Of a stretch of DNA of 64,000 nt, positions 47,429-56,030 are shown piece after piece. The position numbers and the translations under genes were made by a program. The stretch is from JAGQRJ01 sp041402045. GTDB taxonomy: Bacteria; Planctomycetota; J058. The notes beneath the pieces were generated by a model. The model did not search any database. It worked only from the letters and a program-made list of their open reading frames with translations, and had not been told where the DNA came from. The stretch's first letter is position 1; every line of letters begins with the position of its first letter. The DNA lies in NCBI GenBank assembly GCA_041402045.1, contig JAWKSZ010000041.1, positions 8,347 to 72,346 on the forward strand, written 5' to 3'.

Positions 47429-48300
47429 TCAATCCTGAGGGACGATCCCGTAGGTCTGGGTGCCCGGGATCCGCTTGATCCGGTTCTTGTCCTGGAGGGC
47501 CTTCCAGACCTCGTCCAGGAACCCGTCGAAGCGGATCCCGATCGCCGAGGGCGGCCGCCCGAGAGCGCGCCGCCGCCGATCGAGGACTCGTCGTCCTGGC
47601 GGTAGGCTTGAGCCGCTTCTTGGGCCGCCTTCAGCGCGCCCAGGCTCTTCGCCCCGCCTGGGACCATCAGCCCGAGGCTGATCGGTCGCCGTAGCGACCT
47701 CCAGCCAGCGATTCTCTCCGGCCGGGCCCCGACAGCGCCGTCGGGAGCGGGACCGTGGCCGGGCCGGTGTACCCGACAGGAGCGCTCTTCAACCGGTCCA
47801 TGTAGTGGCGGTAGAAGTAGTCCCCGAAGCCGTAGGGGTGCCGCTCGAGGTCTGGCTTCGCTGGGCCGACCCAGCCCGCGCAGCGGCGCTCGCCTGCGCT
47901 GCAGCGCGCGGCGCACCCGCCTGCTCACCTTGCGCCAGGCTCAGGCCTGTCGCGGTAGCGGTAGGCGCGGCGCTCGAGGTCTCGCCCCGCGGACTCCAGC
48001 GCGCGCCCGAGCCCGAGCTCCACCCGCCAGCGGCTGTCCGCCAGGATCACGTCGCGCCGTGGGTGTAGTAGAAGCCGACGCTGCACTTTTCTGGGCCCGC
48101 GGTTCTTGGAGGCGAGCGCGAAGCCGTGCTGCACGATCAGGGCACGAAGCCCGTACACTTGACGGTCTGATTCGGGTCCTGATCGCTGAAGTGGGTGAAG
48201 CGGCGGAGCAGACCAGCGGCGGGTATACAGCAGGGCCCTCGAACTCCTCCTTCGGCAGCTCGGGGCTCACGCTGAAGTCGGAGGGGCCGCGAACCCCAGG
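47429..48300 (-). pseudogene. unrecognised protein, heavily frameshifted
   Basis: Coding signal without a continuous frame. The C-terminus is clear: IGIRFDGFLDEVWKALQDKN then RIKRIPGTQTYGIVPQD with a TGA at 47429-47431. Farther upstream GFGDYFYRHYMDRLKSAPVG and LGALKAAQEAAQAYRQDDES are visible in other frames, and near the proposed N-terminus SPELPKEEFEGPAVYPPL and RALIVQHGFALASKNRG. No family recognised. It lies upstream of the hydroxylase operon on the same strand (about 50-base gap) and might belong to it. Confidence 0.45.
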
Positions 48301-48525
48301 GGCCGGGTTCAGAGCGCCGGGATCGGCGCTCGGCGACGGCAGGAGGGCCTGCGCTCTACCGACCTCTCCCGGTCGCCGGACACCTCCGCACCCTCCCGGG
48401 CCAGACCTAACCCCTTGGGGCCTCAGTCGTCCGACCCGGAAGCGGAGCGACCCGGGGTGACCCGAGCGAGCCGCAATACCGCCCTGTTGCGCGGGCTAAG
48501 TCCCTACGCCACCCTGACCAGCGAC

Positions 48526-49526
48526 ATGAAGGGGCCCAGCTTGAGCGACGCGGGGGAGCTGATCCGCCCGGTCGGACTCGCTCGCTTTCGGCCCTGTGCG
48601 CGATCTGCCGGATCCCCAGGCCGGGACCGGGGCGCGCCACCTGCGAGACCTGCGGCACCTTCCGGCACAGCGCCTGCAGCAACGCGCGCCTGCCTGCGCG
48701 CCACCCCCTCCTCCTCCGAGCCGCCTCCGGGACCGGACCTCCACGGGTCGTTCTTCAGCAGCTTCTTCCGCCGCGGCCAGCCGAAGGAGGTGAAGCCGGT
48801 GGCGATCCGGGTGCGCGCGCGCGCGGACGGCGCCCACCGCTGCGCCTACTGCCGCCGAGCCGCGGATCAGTTCGGCTACCCCTGCCCGCGCTGCAACGCC
48901 TGGCTCCACGGCGACTGCTGGCGGGGCCTCGACCCCTCCCCGGGTGCGGGGCACGACCTGCAGGGCACCAGGTCCCCGACGACGCCCTCGAGGACCTGGG
49001 CCGCGACCGCGACCCCGCGCGCAGGTCCGGAGCCCTGGCCTTGCTCGCCCCTCGAGCGCCGGCGCCGCGCGTGGGGCCTGCTCCTGCGATCGTGGGCGGG
49101 CTCGCCTCCTGCGCCCTGGGCGCGGCGCTGTTCCAGGCCAACTCCGCCCTGGCCGCCTACGCCTTGACCTTCGCCCTGACGGTCCTGATCCAGGTCCTGG
49201 TGTGGCCCGCCGTGCGCTGGGACCGTTGGCGCGCCATGACCCACGACGTGCGCCGGGTGCTGCGCGACGACCCCCGTGCCCTGCCGACTCTCGGTTCCAG
49301 CGTGCCCCAGGGCGGCGTGCTCGCGGATCTCCCCGGTCGACCGCCCCTCACCTGGGCTACGCGGTGGACGTGCCCTCGCCGCCGTCGCCGGGCCCGGACC
49401 TGAGCTTCGCCTGCGAACCGGTCCTGCTCTACGGCTTCGGCGACCGCACCCCACCCTTTCCTCGTGCGCACCCTCGACGATCGCTTCTCCCGCTGGTCAG
49501 CCTGTGAGCCGGCCGCGGAGGGCTGA
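48526..49526 (+). pseudogene. RING-like zinc-binding membrane protein, copy A, frameshifted
   Basis: Two zinc-finger modules of the form CxxC-x(9-12)-CxxC-x4-HxxC: LCAICRIPRPGPGRATCETC with FRHSAC after it, and RCAYCRRAADQFGYPCPRC with WLHGDCW after it. Two hydrophobic segments follow (IVGGLASCALGAALFQANSALAAYALTFALTVLIQVLVW region), then a C-terminal motif PVLLYGFGDRTPPFL shared with copies B and C. The spacing resembles prokaryotic RING fingers, which can be part of ubiquitin-like systems or simply structural. Numerous indels. Stop is 3 bases before the next GTG. Confidence 0.6.
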
Positions 49527-49529
49527 GCC

Positions 49530-50325
49530 GTGGCCGGGTCGAGTCACGGGGAGCACCCGCCAACCCGGGCGCTGCGCCTACTGCCACGACGACCTCGGCC
49601 GTCGGCCACTGCTGCTCGGCTGCCAGACCTGGATCCACCTCGACTGCTGGCGCGAGGCGAGGACCTGCCCGACCCGGCTACCCGGCAAGCCTCCGCCTTC
49701 CGCGGGAGGAGCGCCCTCGACTCGCCCGCCTCCCCCGGCGCCGCCGCAGCGGACGCGAGCACGTGCAGAGCGACCGGGACCTCCTCGCCTGGGTGACGAG
49801 GCGCGCTCAAACCCGCGGACCTACTCGGACTGGCGCGGACCATGCCCTTCGTGCGGCTGCTGGTGAGCTGATCGTCACCCTCGGCGTGGTCGTCGGGGCC
49901 TGCGCGGTAGGGCTGCTCATGATCTCAGCCTCCTGCTCGCAGGGGGAGCGCTTCGCCAAGGAGGTGCTGGTCGGGCTCGCGATCAGCGCGGCCTCCCTCG
50001 GCGTCGCTGGGTTCGGGTGGCCTGGCTCCTGCGCTGGCCCGCGGTGGAGACAGCTCCTGACCACGGCCCAGCCGACGCCCATGCGCATGCGGTGTGGACC
50101 GAACGCCAGGCAAGAACACTACCTACCTCGAGCTGCAGGAGCGCCCCGGCCGCTCCAGCCGACCCCGGAGCGTCCGCCGGAAGATGAAGGTCGGCGGCCT
50201 GCTCCCCGCGTTCTGGGTCGCCGAGCGCTGCTCGCGCAAACCGGTGCTGGTCTACGGCGCCGAGGACGGCGAGCCTCCGTTCCTGCTCGAGGACGCCGAC
50301 GGCGCCTGGCCTGATCGATCCGTGA
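49530..50325 (+). pseudogene. RING-like zinc-binding membrane protein, copy B, frameshifted
   Basis: Begins GTG (MAGSSHGEHPP) 3 bases after copy A. Contains one finger, GRCAYCHDDLGRRPLLLGC, then WIHLDCW, where one cysteine of the second pair appears lost to a deletion. Two membrane segments follow (TLGVVVGACAVGLLMISASC and VLVGLAISAASLGVAGFGW). The C-terminal motif is GLLPAFWVAERCSRKPVLVY, GAEDGEPPFLLEDADG. Same family as copies A, C and D. At least four indels. End set at a TGA after a LIDP-like end, by analogy with copy C. Confidence 0.6.
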
Positions 50326-50326
50326 G

Positions 50327-50766
50327 GAGGCGGGGTCCGCGTCCTGGGGAGTCGCCGCCAGCCCGGGCGCTGCGCCTCGGCCCGCCGTTCCTGCTCCTGG
50401 ACGCCCAGGGGAACGTGGCCCTGAAGCCCCCGGGCCTGAGCGTTCACGGACCGCGGCGCTGGACAGGCTGAGGGCGTGCGGACCCCGCTCGAGCTCCACC
50501 GACGTCGCCGAGGTCCGTGCTGCGGGCGGCGCGCGAGCCCAGGCGCTGCGCCTACGCGGCCCGGCCGAGGCCCGCTACACCCGACCCCGCGCGCCCTCGA
50601 CGCTTGATTCGCCGGCTGCGTCGCGGGGCTGCTTCCCGCCCACTGGCTGCGCCAGCGCTGCGAGGCGCGGGAGGTCCTGGTCTACGGCTTGGAGGATCGC
50701 GAGCCGCCGTTCCTGATCGAGGACCGCGAAGGCCGCCTGGCCCTCGTCGACCCCGGCTGGCTCTAG
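50327..50766 (+). pseudogene. remnants of further RING-family copies (C)
   Basis: Compressed pieces of the same family. A finger start PARALRLG/GRCA near 50,370 runs directly into PPFLLLDAQGNVALKPPGL, and a second REPRRCAY near 50,535 leads to a clean C-terminus: LLPAHWLRQRCEAREVLVYG then LEDREPPFLIEDREG and LALVDPGWL with TAG at 50764-50766. The transmembrane parts are missing, suggesting either real internal deletions or mis-assembly of near-identical tandem copies. The stop overlaps the gspJ stop in CTAG. Confidence 0.5.
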
Positions 50767-52109
50767 CCGCCGCCCGGGGGCGGGGGCGGCTGCTGCCCGC
50801 CGCCCTGCGGTTGCTGGGGCGGCTCGCCCACGTCGGGGACGACGCTGGTCGAGATCCCCACCACCATGGAGTAGCGCGGGGGCGCGAGCTCGACGCCCGC
50901 TTCCTGGGCGCGAATCCGCTCGACCTCGTCCAGCATGAGCTCGAGGGTGATCTTGACCGCGAGGGGCAAGAGCTCGCCCTCGGTCCACTTCTCGTCCCAC
51001 TCCTTGGTCTTGGGGTTCAGGTACTCGATCGAGAACGACTCGACCTCGCTCAAGAGCTCGACGTAGTCGCCGCCGGTGAGCGGATCGCCCTCGAGGGCCT
51101 CCGCCCGGCGGTAGAGCACGAGGGTCTCGCTCCCCAGGTCGTCGGCGGAGTCGACCTTGTAGCCGACCTCGATCAGGCGTGGGACCTTCCCGTCCTCGTC
51201 CGGGGGCAGGACCCGGGAGCTGGTCACGAAGCTCAGGGTGTCGGCGGCCTGGCCGTCCTTCTCGTCGTCCTCGCCCTTGAACGCGACCTTGCCCAGGCCG
51301 TAGGCGAACACCCCGCTCAGGTCGCGGCGGATCAGGGTCAGGGCGCCGTAGCCGCGCTTCTCGTAGCGCAGCTCGAGCTCGACCCGCTCGCTGGCCCCGA
51401 TCACCGAGAGCAGGATCCCGGCCACCATGGCGAACACCAGCGCGGTGATCGCCATGGTCACCATGAGCTCGATCAGGGTGAACCCGCGGCGGTTGTCGAA
51501 GGCCTTGCTGAACGCGCCGCGGGAGCTGCGCTTGCCGAAGGCCGCGGAGAAGCTCCCGCCGCCAGACGTCGCCTTGCCCCCCGAGCCGCCGTCGAAGGCC
51601 TGGCTGAAGGCGCCGCCCCCGCGCGCGGGGCGCCGCGGCGCGCGCCGCTCCGGGGTCCCCGCCTCCGGGGTCGCGGCCTCCGGAGCCTCGTCCTCGTCCT
51701 CGTCCTCCTCCTCGCGGCGGCGGCGGGCCGTGGCCCAGGCCGAGCGCAGGCTCAGGAGCGCGAGCACCCCCGCGCCGATCAGCCGCGTCTGCAGCGAGCC
51801 CCCGGTGAAGCGCCGGGGGAGCACGGCGGCCAGGGCGTTGTCCGGGTTCAGGTGGTCGTAGACCGCGTAGCCCGCGAACAGGAGCGCGAAGAACAGGGTC
51901 GCGGCCGCGAACACGTTGATCCCCTGGCGCAGGGTGAACCACGCCAGGGGCGCCGCGAGCAGCATCAGCCCCGCGGCCACGAGCTTCTCGGGGTGCTCGG
52001 GCTCGAGCAGGAGCACGTCGGCGGCGTAGACCAGGCCCACGGCCAGGAGCGCGCCGCCCACGAGGGTCGAGCGCTGGGGGAGCTTGGGGGGTGCGGCCTT
52101 GAACTTCAC
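50763..52109 (-). CDS. gspJ: GspJ-like pseudopilin with N-terminal membrane domain
   Basis: 448 residues. Residues 1-130 hold three or four hydrophobic helices (LVGGALLAVGLVYAADVLLL, LVAAGLMLLAAPLAWFTL, VFAAATLFFALLFAGYAVY, LIGAGVLALLSL). An acidic/Gly-rich linker with repeated FSxAF units follows. Only at about residue 207 does the type IV prepilin motif RRGFTLIELMVTMAITALVF appear, followed by a GspJ-like beta domain and a Pro/Gln-rich end. No ATG, GTG or TTG lies close before the motif in frame. Either PilD cleaves a very long leader or two genes are fused. GTGA overlap with gspI; shared CTAG with the convergent gene. Confidence 0.8.
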   Translation of the reverse strand: MKFKAAPPKLPQRSTLVGGALLAVGLVYAADVLLLEPEHPEKLVAAGLMLLAAPLAWFTLRQGINVFAAATLFFALLFAGYAVYDHLNPDNALAAVLPRRFTGGSLQTRLIGAGVLALLSLRSAWATARRRREEEDEDEDEAPEAATPEAGTPERRAPRRPARGGGAFSQAFDGGSGGKATSGGGSFSAAFGKRSSRGAFSKAFDNRRGFTLIELMVTMAITALVFAMVAGILLSVIGASERVELELRYEKRGYGALTLIRRDLSGVFAYGLGKVAFKGEDDEKDGQAADTLSFVTSSRVLPPDEDGKVPRLIEVGYKVDSADDLGSETLVLYRRAEALEGDPLTGGDYVELLSEVESFSIEYLNPKTKEWDEKWTEGELLPLAVKITLELMLDEVERIRAQEAGVELAPPRYSMVVGISTSVVPDVGEPPQQPQGGGQQPPPPPGGG

Positions 52110-52525
52110 TTGGGCGGCTTCCGCTCCCAGAGGACGCCCGAGAGCTCGAGCTCGGAGGTCGTGTCCTCGCCGCCCTCCTCGCCGCCTACCGCCCCCGCGA
52201 GCACGGGGAAGGTGACCTTGACCGTGATCACGTTGACCAGCTCGGTCTGGGCCTCGGCCATGCCCAGGGGCAGCTCCTCGCGGGTCGCCTCCCAGCGGAA
52301 GCCGGGGTAGTCCTCGAACTCGCCGTCGCCCTCGGGCTCCTCGAGCCCGGCCAGGACCTCCTCCAGCTTGCTGCGGCAGAGCTCGCGCGCCGCGCGCCGG
52401 TTGATCGAGCTGCTCGCGGCGTCGATCCCGCCGGTGACCGCCGCCTGCAGACCGAGGAGCGCGGTGACCACGATCGCCACCGCGAACACGACCTCGAGCA
52501 GACCGAACCCGCGCTGGAGCCTCAC
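52106..52525 (-). CDS. gspI: GspI-like pseudopilin
   Basis: 139 residues with a prepilin N-terminus QRGFGLLEVVFAVAIVVTAL (cleavage after Gly, Glu at +5) and a short globular domain with SINRRAARELCRSKLEEVLA, as in GspI. Minor pseudopilin forming the tip of the type II secretion pseudopilus with GspJ and GspK. GTG start overlapping the gspH stop (GTGA). GspK is not seen. Intact frame. Confidence 0.82.
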   Translation of the reverse strand: MRLQRGFGLLEVVFAVAIVVTALLGLQAAVTGGIDAASSSINRRAARELCRSKLEEVLAGLEEPEGDGEFEDYPGFRWEATREELPLGMAEAQTELVNVITVKVTFPVLAGAVGGEEGGEDTTSELELSGVLWERKPPK

Positions 52526-53197
52526 TGAGCCTTGCTCCCCTCGAGGGTCCGCGTCTCGGGGCGCTCCTCGGAGTAGTCGATCGAGCGGCTGAGCGGGTTG
52601 AACTTGATCCAGAGCTCGGTCGGGGTGTCGCTGTCGCTCAGGCGCAGCCCGACGACGTGCCCGCCCTGATCCCCCAGGTGCGTGAAGGGCACCACGACCT
52701 TCCCCGTGGTGCGCTCCTCGTCGCCGAGGGTCACGCCAATGAACTCGACGCCGTCGGGGAGCACCTCGGGCTCGAGGGCCTCGCGCTCGTCGAGGGTCGA
52801 GGGCCGTGGAGCGCCTCCTCGAGGCTTCTCCAGCTCCTCCTCGGTGGGCGGCGGCGGACCGTGCTCGACGTCGTCGATCCGGGCGGCGGTCGTCTTGCTG
52901 CTGCTGCGGGTCGTCGAGGAGCTCCTCCTCGGCGTCCTCGTCCTCCTCCTCGGGGAACACGATCCAGTAGCTGTTCTCGTCGAGGTCGTAGACCAGGAGG
53001 TACTGCTTGCGGGTGGCGATCGCCTGGCCCTGCACGAGCTCGATGTGGGAGGCGATCTCGCGCGCCTTGCCCGCGAGCTTGTACCCGGGGATCAGGCTGT
53101 CGATCGCGGGCACGATCGCCACGAGCAGGATCCCCATGATCATGACCACGGCCATGAGCTCGAGGAGCGTGAAGCCCTTGCGTGCGCGACGAATCAT
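52522..53197 (-). pseudogene. gspH: GspH-like pseudopilin, one frameshift
   Basis: N-terminal RRARKGFTLLELMAVVMIMG is a canonical prepilin signal, followed by IELVQGQAIATRKQYLLVYD typical of GspH/FimT. The frame breaks once, in the CAGCAGCAGCAAG stretch near 52905, and continues as DDVEHGPPPPTEEELEKP and VLPDGVEFIGVTLGDEE to LEGSKAQ. A single indel in a short repeat makes a sequencing error likely. ATG overlaps the stop of the upstream RING-like gene. Confidence 0.8.
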
Positions 53198-53735
53198 GAG
53201 GACCTCGGCCACCCTGAGGCCGGCGGGGGCGGAGTGCCTCGCCCCGCCGGGTTGATTGTAGCGGCCGCCGGCGCCCGCGCAGAAGCGTGCGTTGGGTCCG
53301 CCGCGGCAGCCCGGTCGAGGCGCTCGACCTCGAGCCAGCGTCGCGTGTAGCGAGCTGCCACATTGGCGCAGGGCGCGGCGACCCCGAACGCGTCGTCGTG
53401 GCAGTAGGCGCAGCGCCCGCCCAGGCGCGCGAGCACCGCCTCGGGGACGACGTCGGCGCTGCAGCCACCAGCCCGCCGAGGGCGCCCAAGGAGCAGGGCG
53501 ATCACGGCGCCGCCGGCGAGGGCCCCCGCCGGGCGCACGATGAAGCTCCTCCAGGAGCGCCTGGTGGCTGATCCGCGGCCCTTCTGCAGATCGTTCACGT
53601 CGGCCCAGCCCGCCCCCACCCACAGCCCGCCCCAGAACGCCACGACGAGGGCCCCGGCCAAGCAGAGCAGCAGGTCGCCGCGGGCCTGGGCGGAGGAGAG
53701 GCGCCGGGCAGGTGCCGGGGCTGGGCGCAGGGCTC
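53194..53735 (-). pseudogene. RING-like zinc-binding membrane protein, copy D, inside the gsp operon
   Basis: One or two membrane segments (DLLLCLAGALVVAFWGGLWV and GALAGGAVIALLL) precede a finger GRCAYCHDDAFGVAAPC, QCGSSLHATCW (spliced over a frameshift near 53,350), the same module as in copies A-C on the other strand. Topology is membrane first, finger last, unlike copy B. The final TCATGA overlaps the gspH start, so it is translationally coupled to the pseudopilin genes. Start codon not visible. Possibly a zinc-binding assembly factor for the pseudopilus; function unknown. Confidence 0.6.
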
Positions 53736-53738
53736 CGG

Positions 53739-54145
53739 CTACTCGACCCGGTGCTCGATGTCCGCGTCCTCGTCGGCGCCGCCGGAAGCTGCCCGTCGGC
53801 GCCCAGGCTCGTGAGCTGGAAGTCGCGGCGCGCTGGCCGACCTGGTGTAGACGTAGGGTGTGCCCCAGGGGTCGATCACCGGGCTCAGGGCTCGACGTAG
53901 GGGCCCTTCCAGCGTGGGGCGTCGGCGGGGGCTCCCACAGCGCGGAGAGCTCACAGGGTAGCGCCCGTTGTCGAGGCGGTAGAGCTTGAGGCCGTCGACG
54001 ATCGTCTTGAAGTCGGACTGGACCGTGGCCTGCTGCGCGGTGACGAAGCGCTGGATCACGTTCACGCCGACGGCGCGGCGGCGAGCATGCCCAGGATCGC
54101 GACCACGACCATGAGCTCGACGAGGGTGAAGCGGCGGCGGAGCAT
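53739..54145 (-). pseudogene. gspG: GspG-like major pseudopilin, first copy, frameshifted
   Basis: Starts MLRRRFTLVELMVVVAILG, a prepilin signal. A shift then leads to VNVIQRFVTAQQATVQSDFK and IVDGLKLYRLDNGRYP, and later DPWGTPYVY, all hallmarks of GspG (YRLDNGRYP, DPWGxPY). Ends DADIEHRVE. At least three indels. Second gspG-like gene in the operon, so one may be the major and the other an alternative pseudopilin. Confidence 0.78.
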
Positions 54146-54245
54146 GGGGCACCTAGGGAGGGCGGGGAGCCGGGCGGGCTCACCTGCGCCGTCACCTGGG
54201 AGGACGCGCGGTCGCGCTGGGTTCAGGTGCCAACCAACATGAACA

Positions 54246-54265
54246 GGCGACCCGTGCGGGTCGCC
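54246..54265. repeat. small hairpin between the two gspG genes
   Basis: GGCGACCC / GGGTCGCC stem with loop GTGC, in the 150-base gap after the second gspG stop; may attenuate or stabilise the operon mRNA so that GspG is produced in excess. Confidence 0.4.
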
Positions 54266-54295
54266 CGGCGCTGCGCCTCTGAGCAGGGGCGAGGT

Positions 54296-54723
54296 CTAGC
54301 GCTCGTTGATCGTCTTCGAGCTGAGGTCCTCGTCCTCGTCGCCTTCACCGCCCAGCCCTGCCCGTCGGCGCCGTAGCTAACGATCTCGAACTCGTTCCCG
54401 CCGCGGTAGGAGTATTGATACTCGTTGCCCCCAGGGTCGAGGGGCGGGTACTCCTCGAGGTAGGGGCCCTTCCACTTGCGGGCGTCCGAGGGCTGCTCCC
54501 ACAGCCCGCTCAGCTCGCGGGGGTAGCGCCCCACCGCCAGCTTGTAGAGCTTGAGCGCCTTCTTGATCGAGTCGAAGTCGGACTTCACGCGGGTCACGCG
54601 CGCGTCGTAGGACTGCCCCATGACGCTCACGGTCACGGCCGCGGCCAGCATGCCGATGATCGCGACCACGACCATGAGCTCGACGAGGGTGAAGCCGCGC
54701 AGGCGGCGAGCGGAAAAGCGCAT
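54296..54723 (-). pseudogene. gspG: GspG-like major pseudopilin, second copy, one frameshift near end
   Basis: MRFSARRLRGFTLVELMVVVAIIG prepilin signal followed by DFDSIKKALKLYKLAVGRYP and LDPGGNEYQYSYRGGNEFEI, the GspG calcium-site region. The frame is intact to GADGQ; a single indel near 54355 hides the expected end GEGDEDEDLSSKTINER and TAG at 54296-54298. Likely functional in vivo. It starts 22 bases after gspF and is probably the major pseudopilin. Confidence 0.85.
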
Positions 54724-54745
54724 AGGTAACTCCCGGGGCGCGGCC

Positions 54746-56026
54746 CTAGAACTTGAATCCCTGCACCAGCGGCAGCACGACCGCCAGCACGATGAAACCA
54801 ACGATACCAGCCATGATCACGATGATGATCGGCTCGATCAGGCTCGTGGCCTTGGTGGTGGTGATCTCGACCTCTTCGTCGTAGGCCTCGGCGATCCGCT
54901 CGAGGAGCTCCTCGAGGGAGCCCGACTCCTCGCCGATCGCGATCATGTCGCCCACGACCGGGGGGAACACCTGGCTGCGCTTGATCGGCGTGGAGATGTC
55001 CTGGCCCTCGATGATCCGGTCGCGGACCTCGAGCAGGACCTTCCCCAGCAGGCGGTTGTCCACGACGGTGGACAGGATCCTGAGGCAGTCGGTGGCCTGC
55101 ACGCCCGAGCGCAGGAGCGTGGCGAAGGTGTGCGCGAAGCGGGCGACGGACTGCTTGCGGAACAGGTCGCCCACGATCGGGAGCTTGAGCTTGTTGCGGT
55201 CGCGGAACATGGCGCCGTTCTCGGTGCTCGTGAACAGCGTCCAGGCAATGAACGCCACCGCCGCCAGCAGCGCGCCCAGCCACCACCAGCTGAGGAACAT
55301 GTCCTTGATCGTGATCAGGATCTTGGTCGGGAGCGGGAGCGGCGTCCCGCGCTTTTGGACCACGCCCACGATCTTGGGCACCACGAACGCGAGCAGGAAC
55401 ACCACCACGCCGCCGCCCAGGACCATCATGATCAGGGGGTAGGTCAGCGCCGCCGAGACCTTGTTCTTGGTGCGGGCCTGGGCCTGCATGAAGTTCGCCA
55501 GGCGTGTGAGCACGTCGTCGAGGGCGCCGGCCTCCTCGCCCGCGCGGACCATGTTCACGTAGAGCGGATCGAACAGCTCGGGGTGGTTGCCCAGCGCGTC
55601 GGCGATCCCCACGCCCCCGCGCACGGCCTCGCGGATCTGGCGCAGGACCGTGCTCAGGTACTTGTCCGAGACCTGGTTGATCACCGAGGAGATCGCGTCG
55701 ATCAGGGGAATGCCCGCCTTGAGCAGGGTCGCGAGCAGGCGGGTCACCGAGACCATTTCGGCGCGGGCGCCGCCTATGAACAGCTTCCCGCCCAGGTCCT
55801 TGAAGCTGAAGCCCACCGAGCCGCCGGCGCCGTCGCCGACGCGAATCAGCGCGCCGTCGTCCTCGCCGGCCTTGGCCTTCTTCTTGCGCTTGGCCGCGGC
55901 CATTTCGGTCACGAACAGCTTCCGGCTGCGCAGCTTCTCGCGGGCCTCGCGCGGCGAGCTGGCGTCGATGATCCCTTGGGTCAGCTCCCCCCGTCCGTCG
56001 AGCGCCTTGTAGTTGTAGACCGGCAC
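54746..56026 (-). CDS. gspF: type II secretion inner-membrane platform protein GspF
   Basis: 426 residues. An N-terminal YNYKALDGRGELTQGIIDASS motif and two T2SSF helical domains (about 90-215 and 290-415), each followed by membrane helices (IMMVLGGGVVVFLLAFVVPKIV, WWWLGALLAAVAFIAWTLF, IIIVIMAGIVGFIVLAVVLPL). GspF couples the GspE ATPase to pseudopilus growth. GTG start 4 bases after the gspE stop. Confidence 0.95.
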   Translation of the reverse strand: MPVYNYKALDGRGELTQGIIDASSPREAREKLRSRKLFVTEMAAAKRKKKAKAGEDDGALIRVGDGAGGSVGFSFKDLGGKLFIGGARAEMVSVTRLLATLLKAGIPLIDAISSVINQVSDKYLSTVLRQIREAVRGGVGIADALGNHPELFDPLYVNMVRAGEEAGALDDVLTRLANFMQAQARTKNKVSAALTYPLIMMVLGGGVVVFLLAFVVPKIVGVVQKRGTPLPLPTKILITIKDMFLSWWWLGALLAAVAFIAWTLFTSTENGAMFRDRNKLKLPIVGDLFRKQSVARFAHTFATLLRSGVQATDCLRILSTVVDNRLLGKVLLEVRDRIIEGQDISTPIKRSQVFPPVVGDMIAIGEESGSLEELLERIAEAYDEEVEITTTKATSLIEPIIIVIMAGIVGFIVLAVVLPLVQGFKF

Positions 56027-56030
56027 CTGA

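Noticed and set aside
48526..50766. A genuine ubiquitin-like conjugation system (RING E3)
   Set aside because: No E1, E2, JAB or ubiquitin-like gene is visible nearby; a RING-like zinc finger alone does not justify that function.
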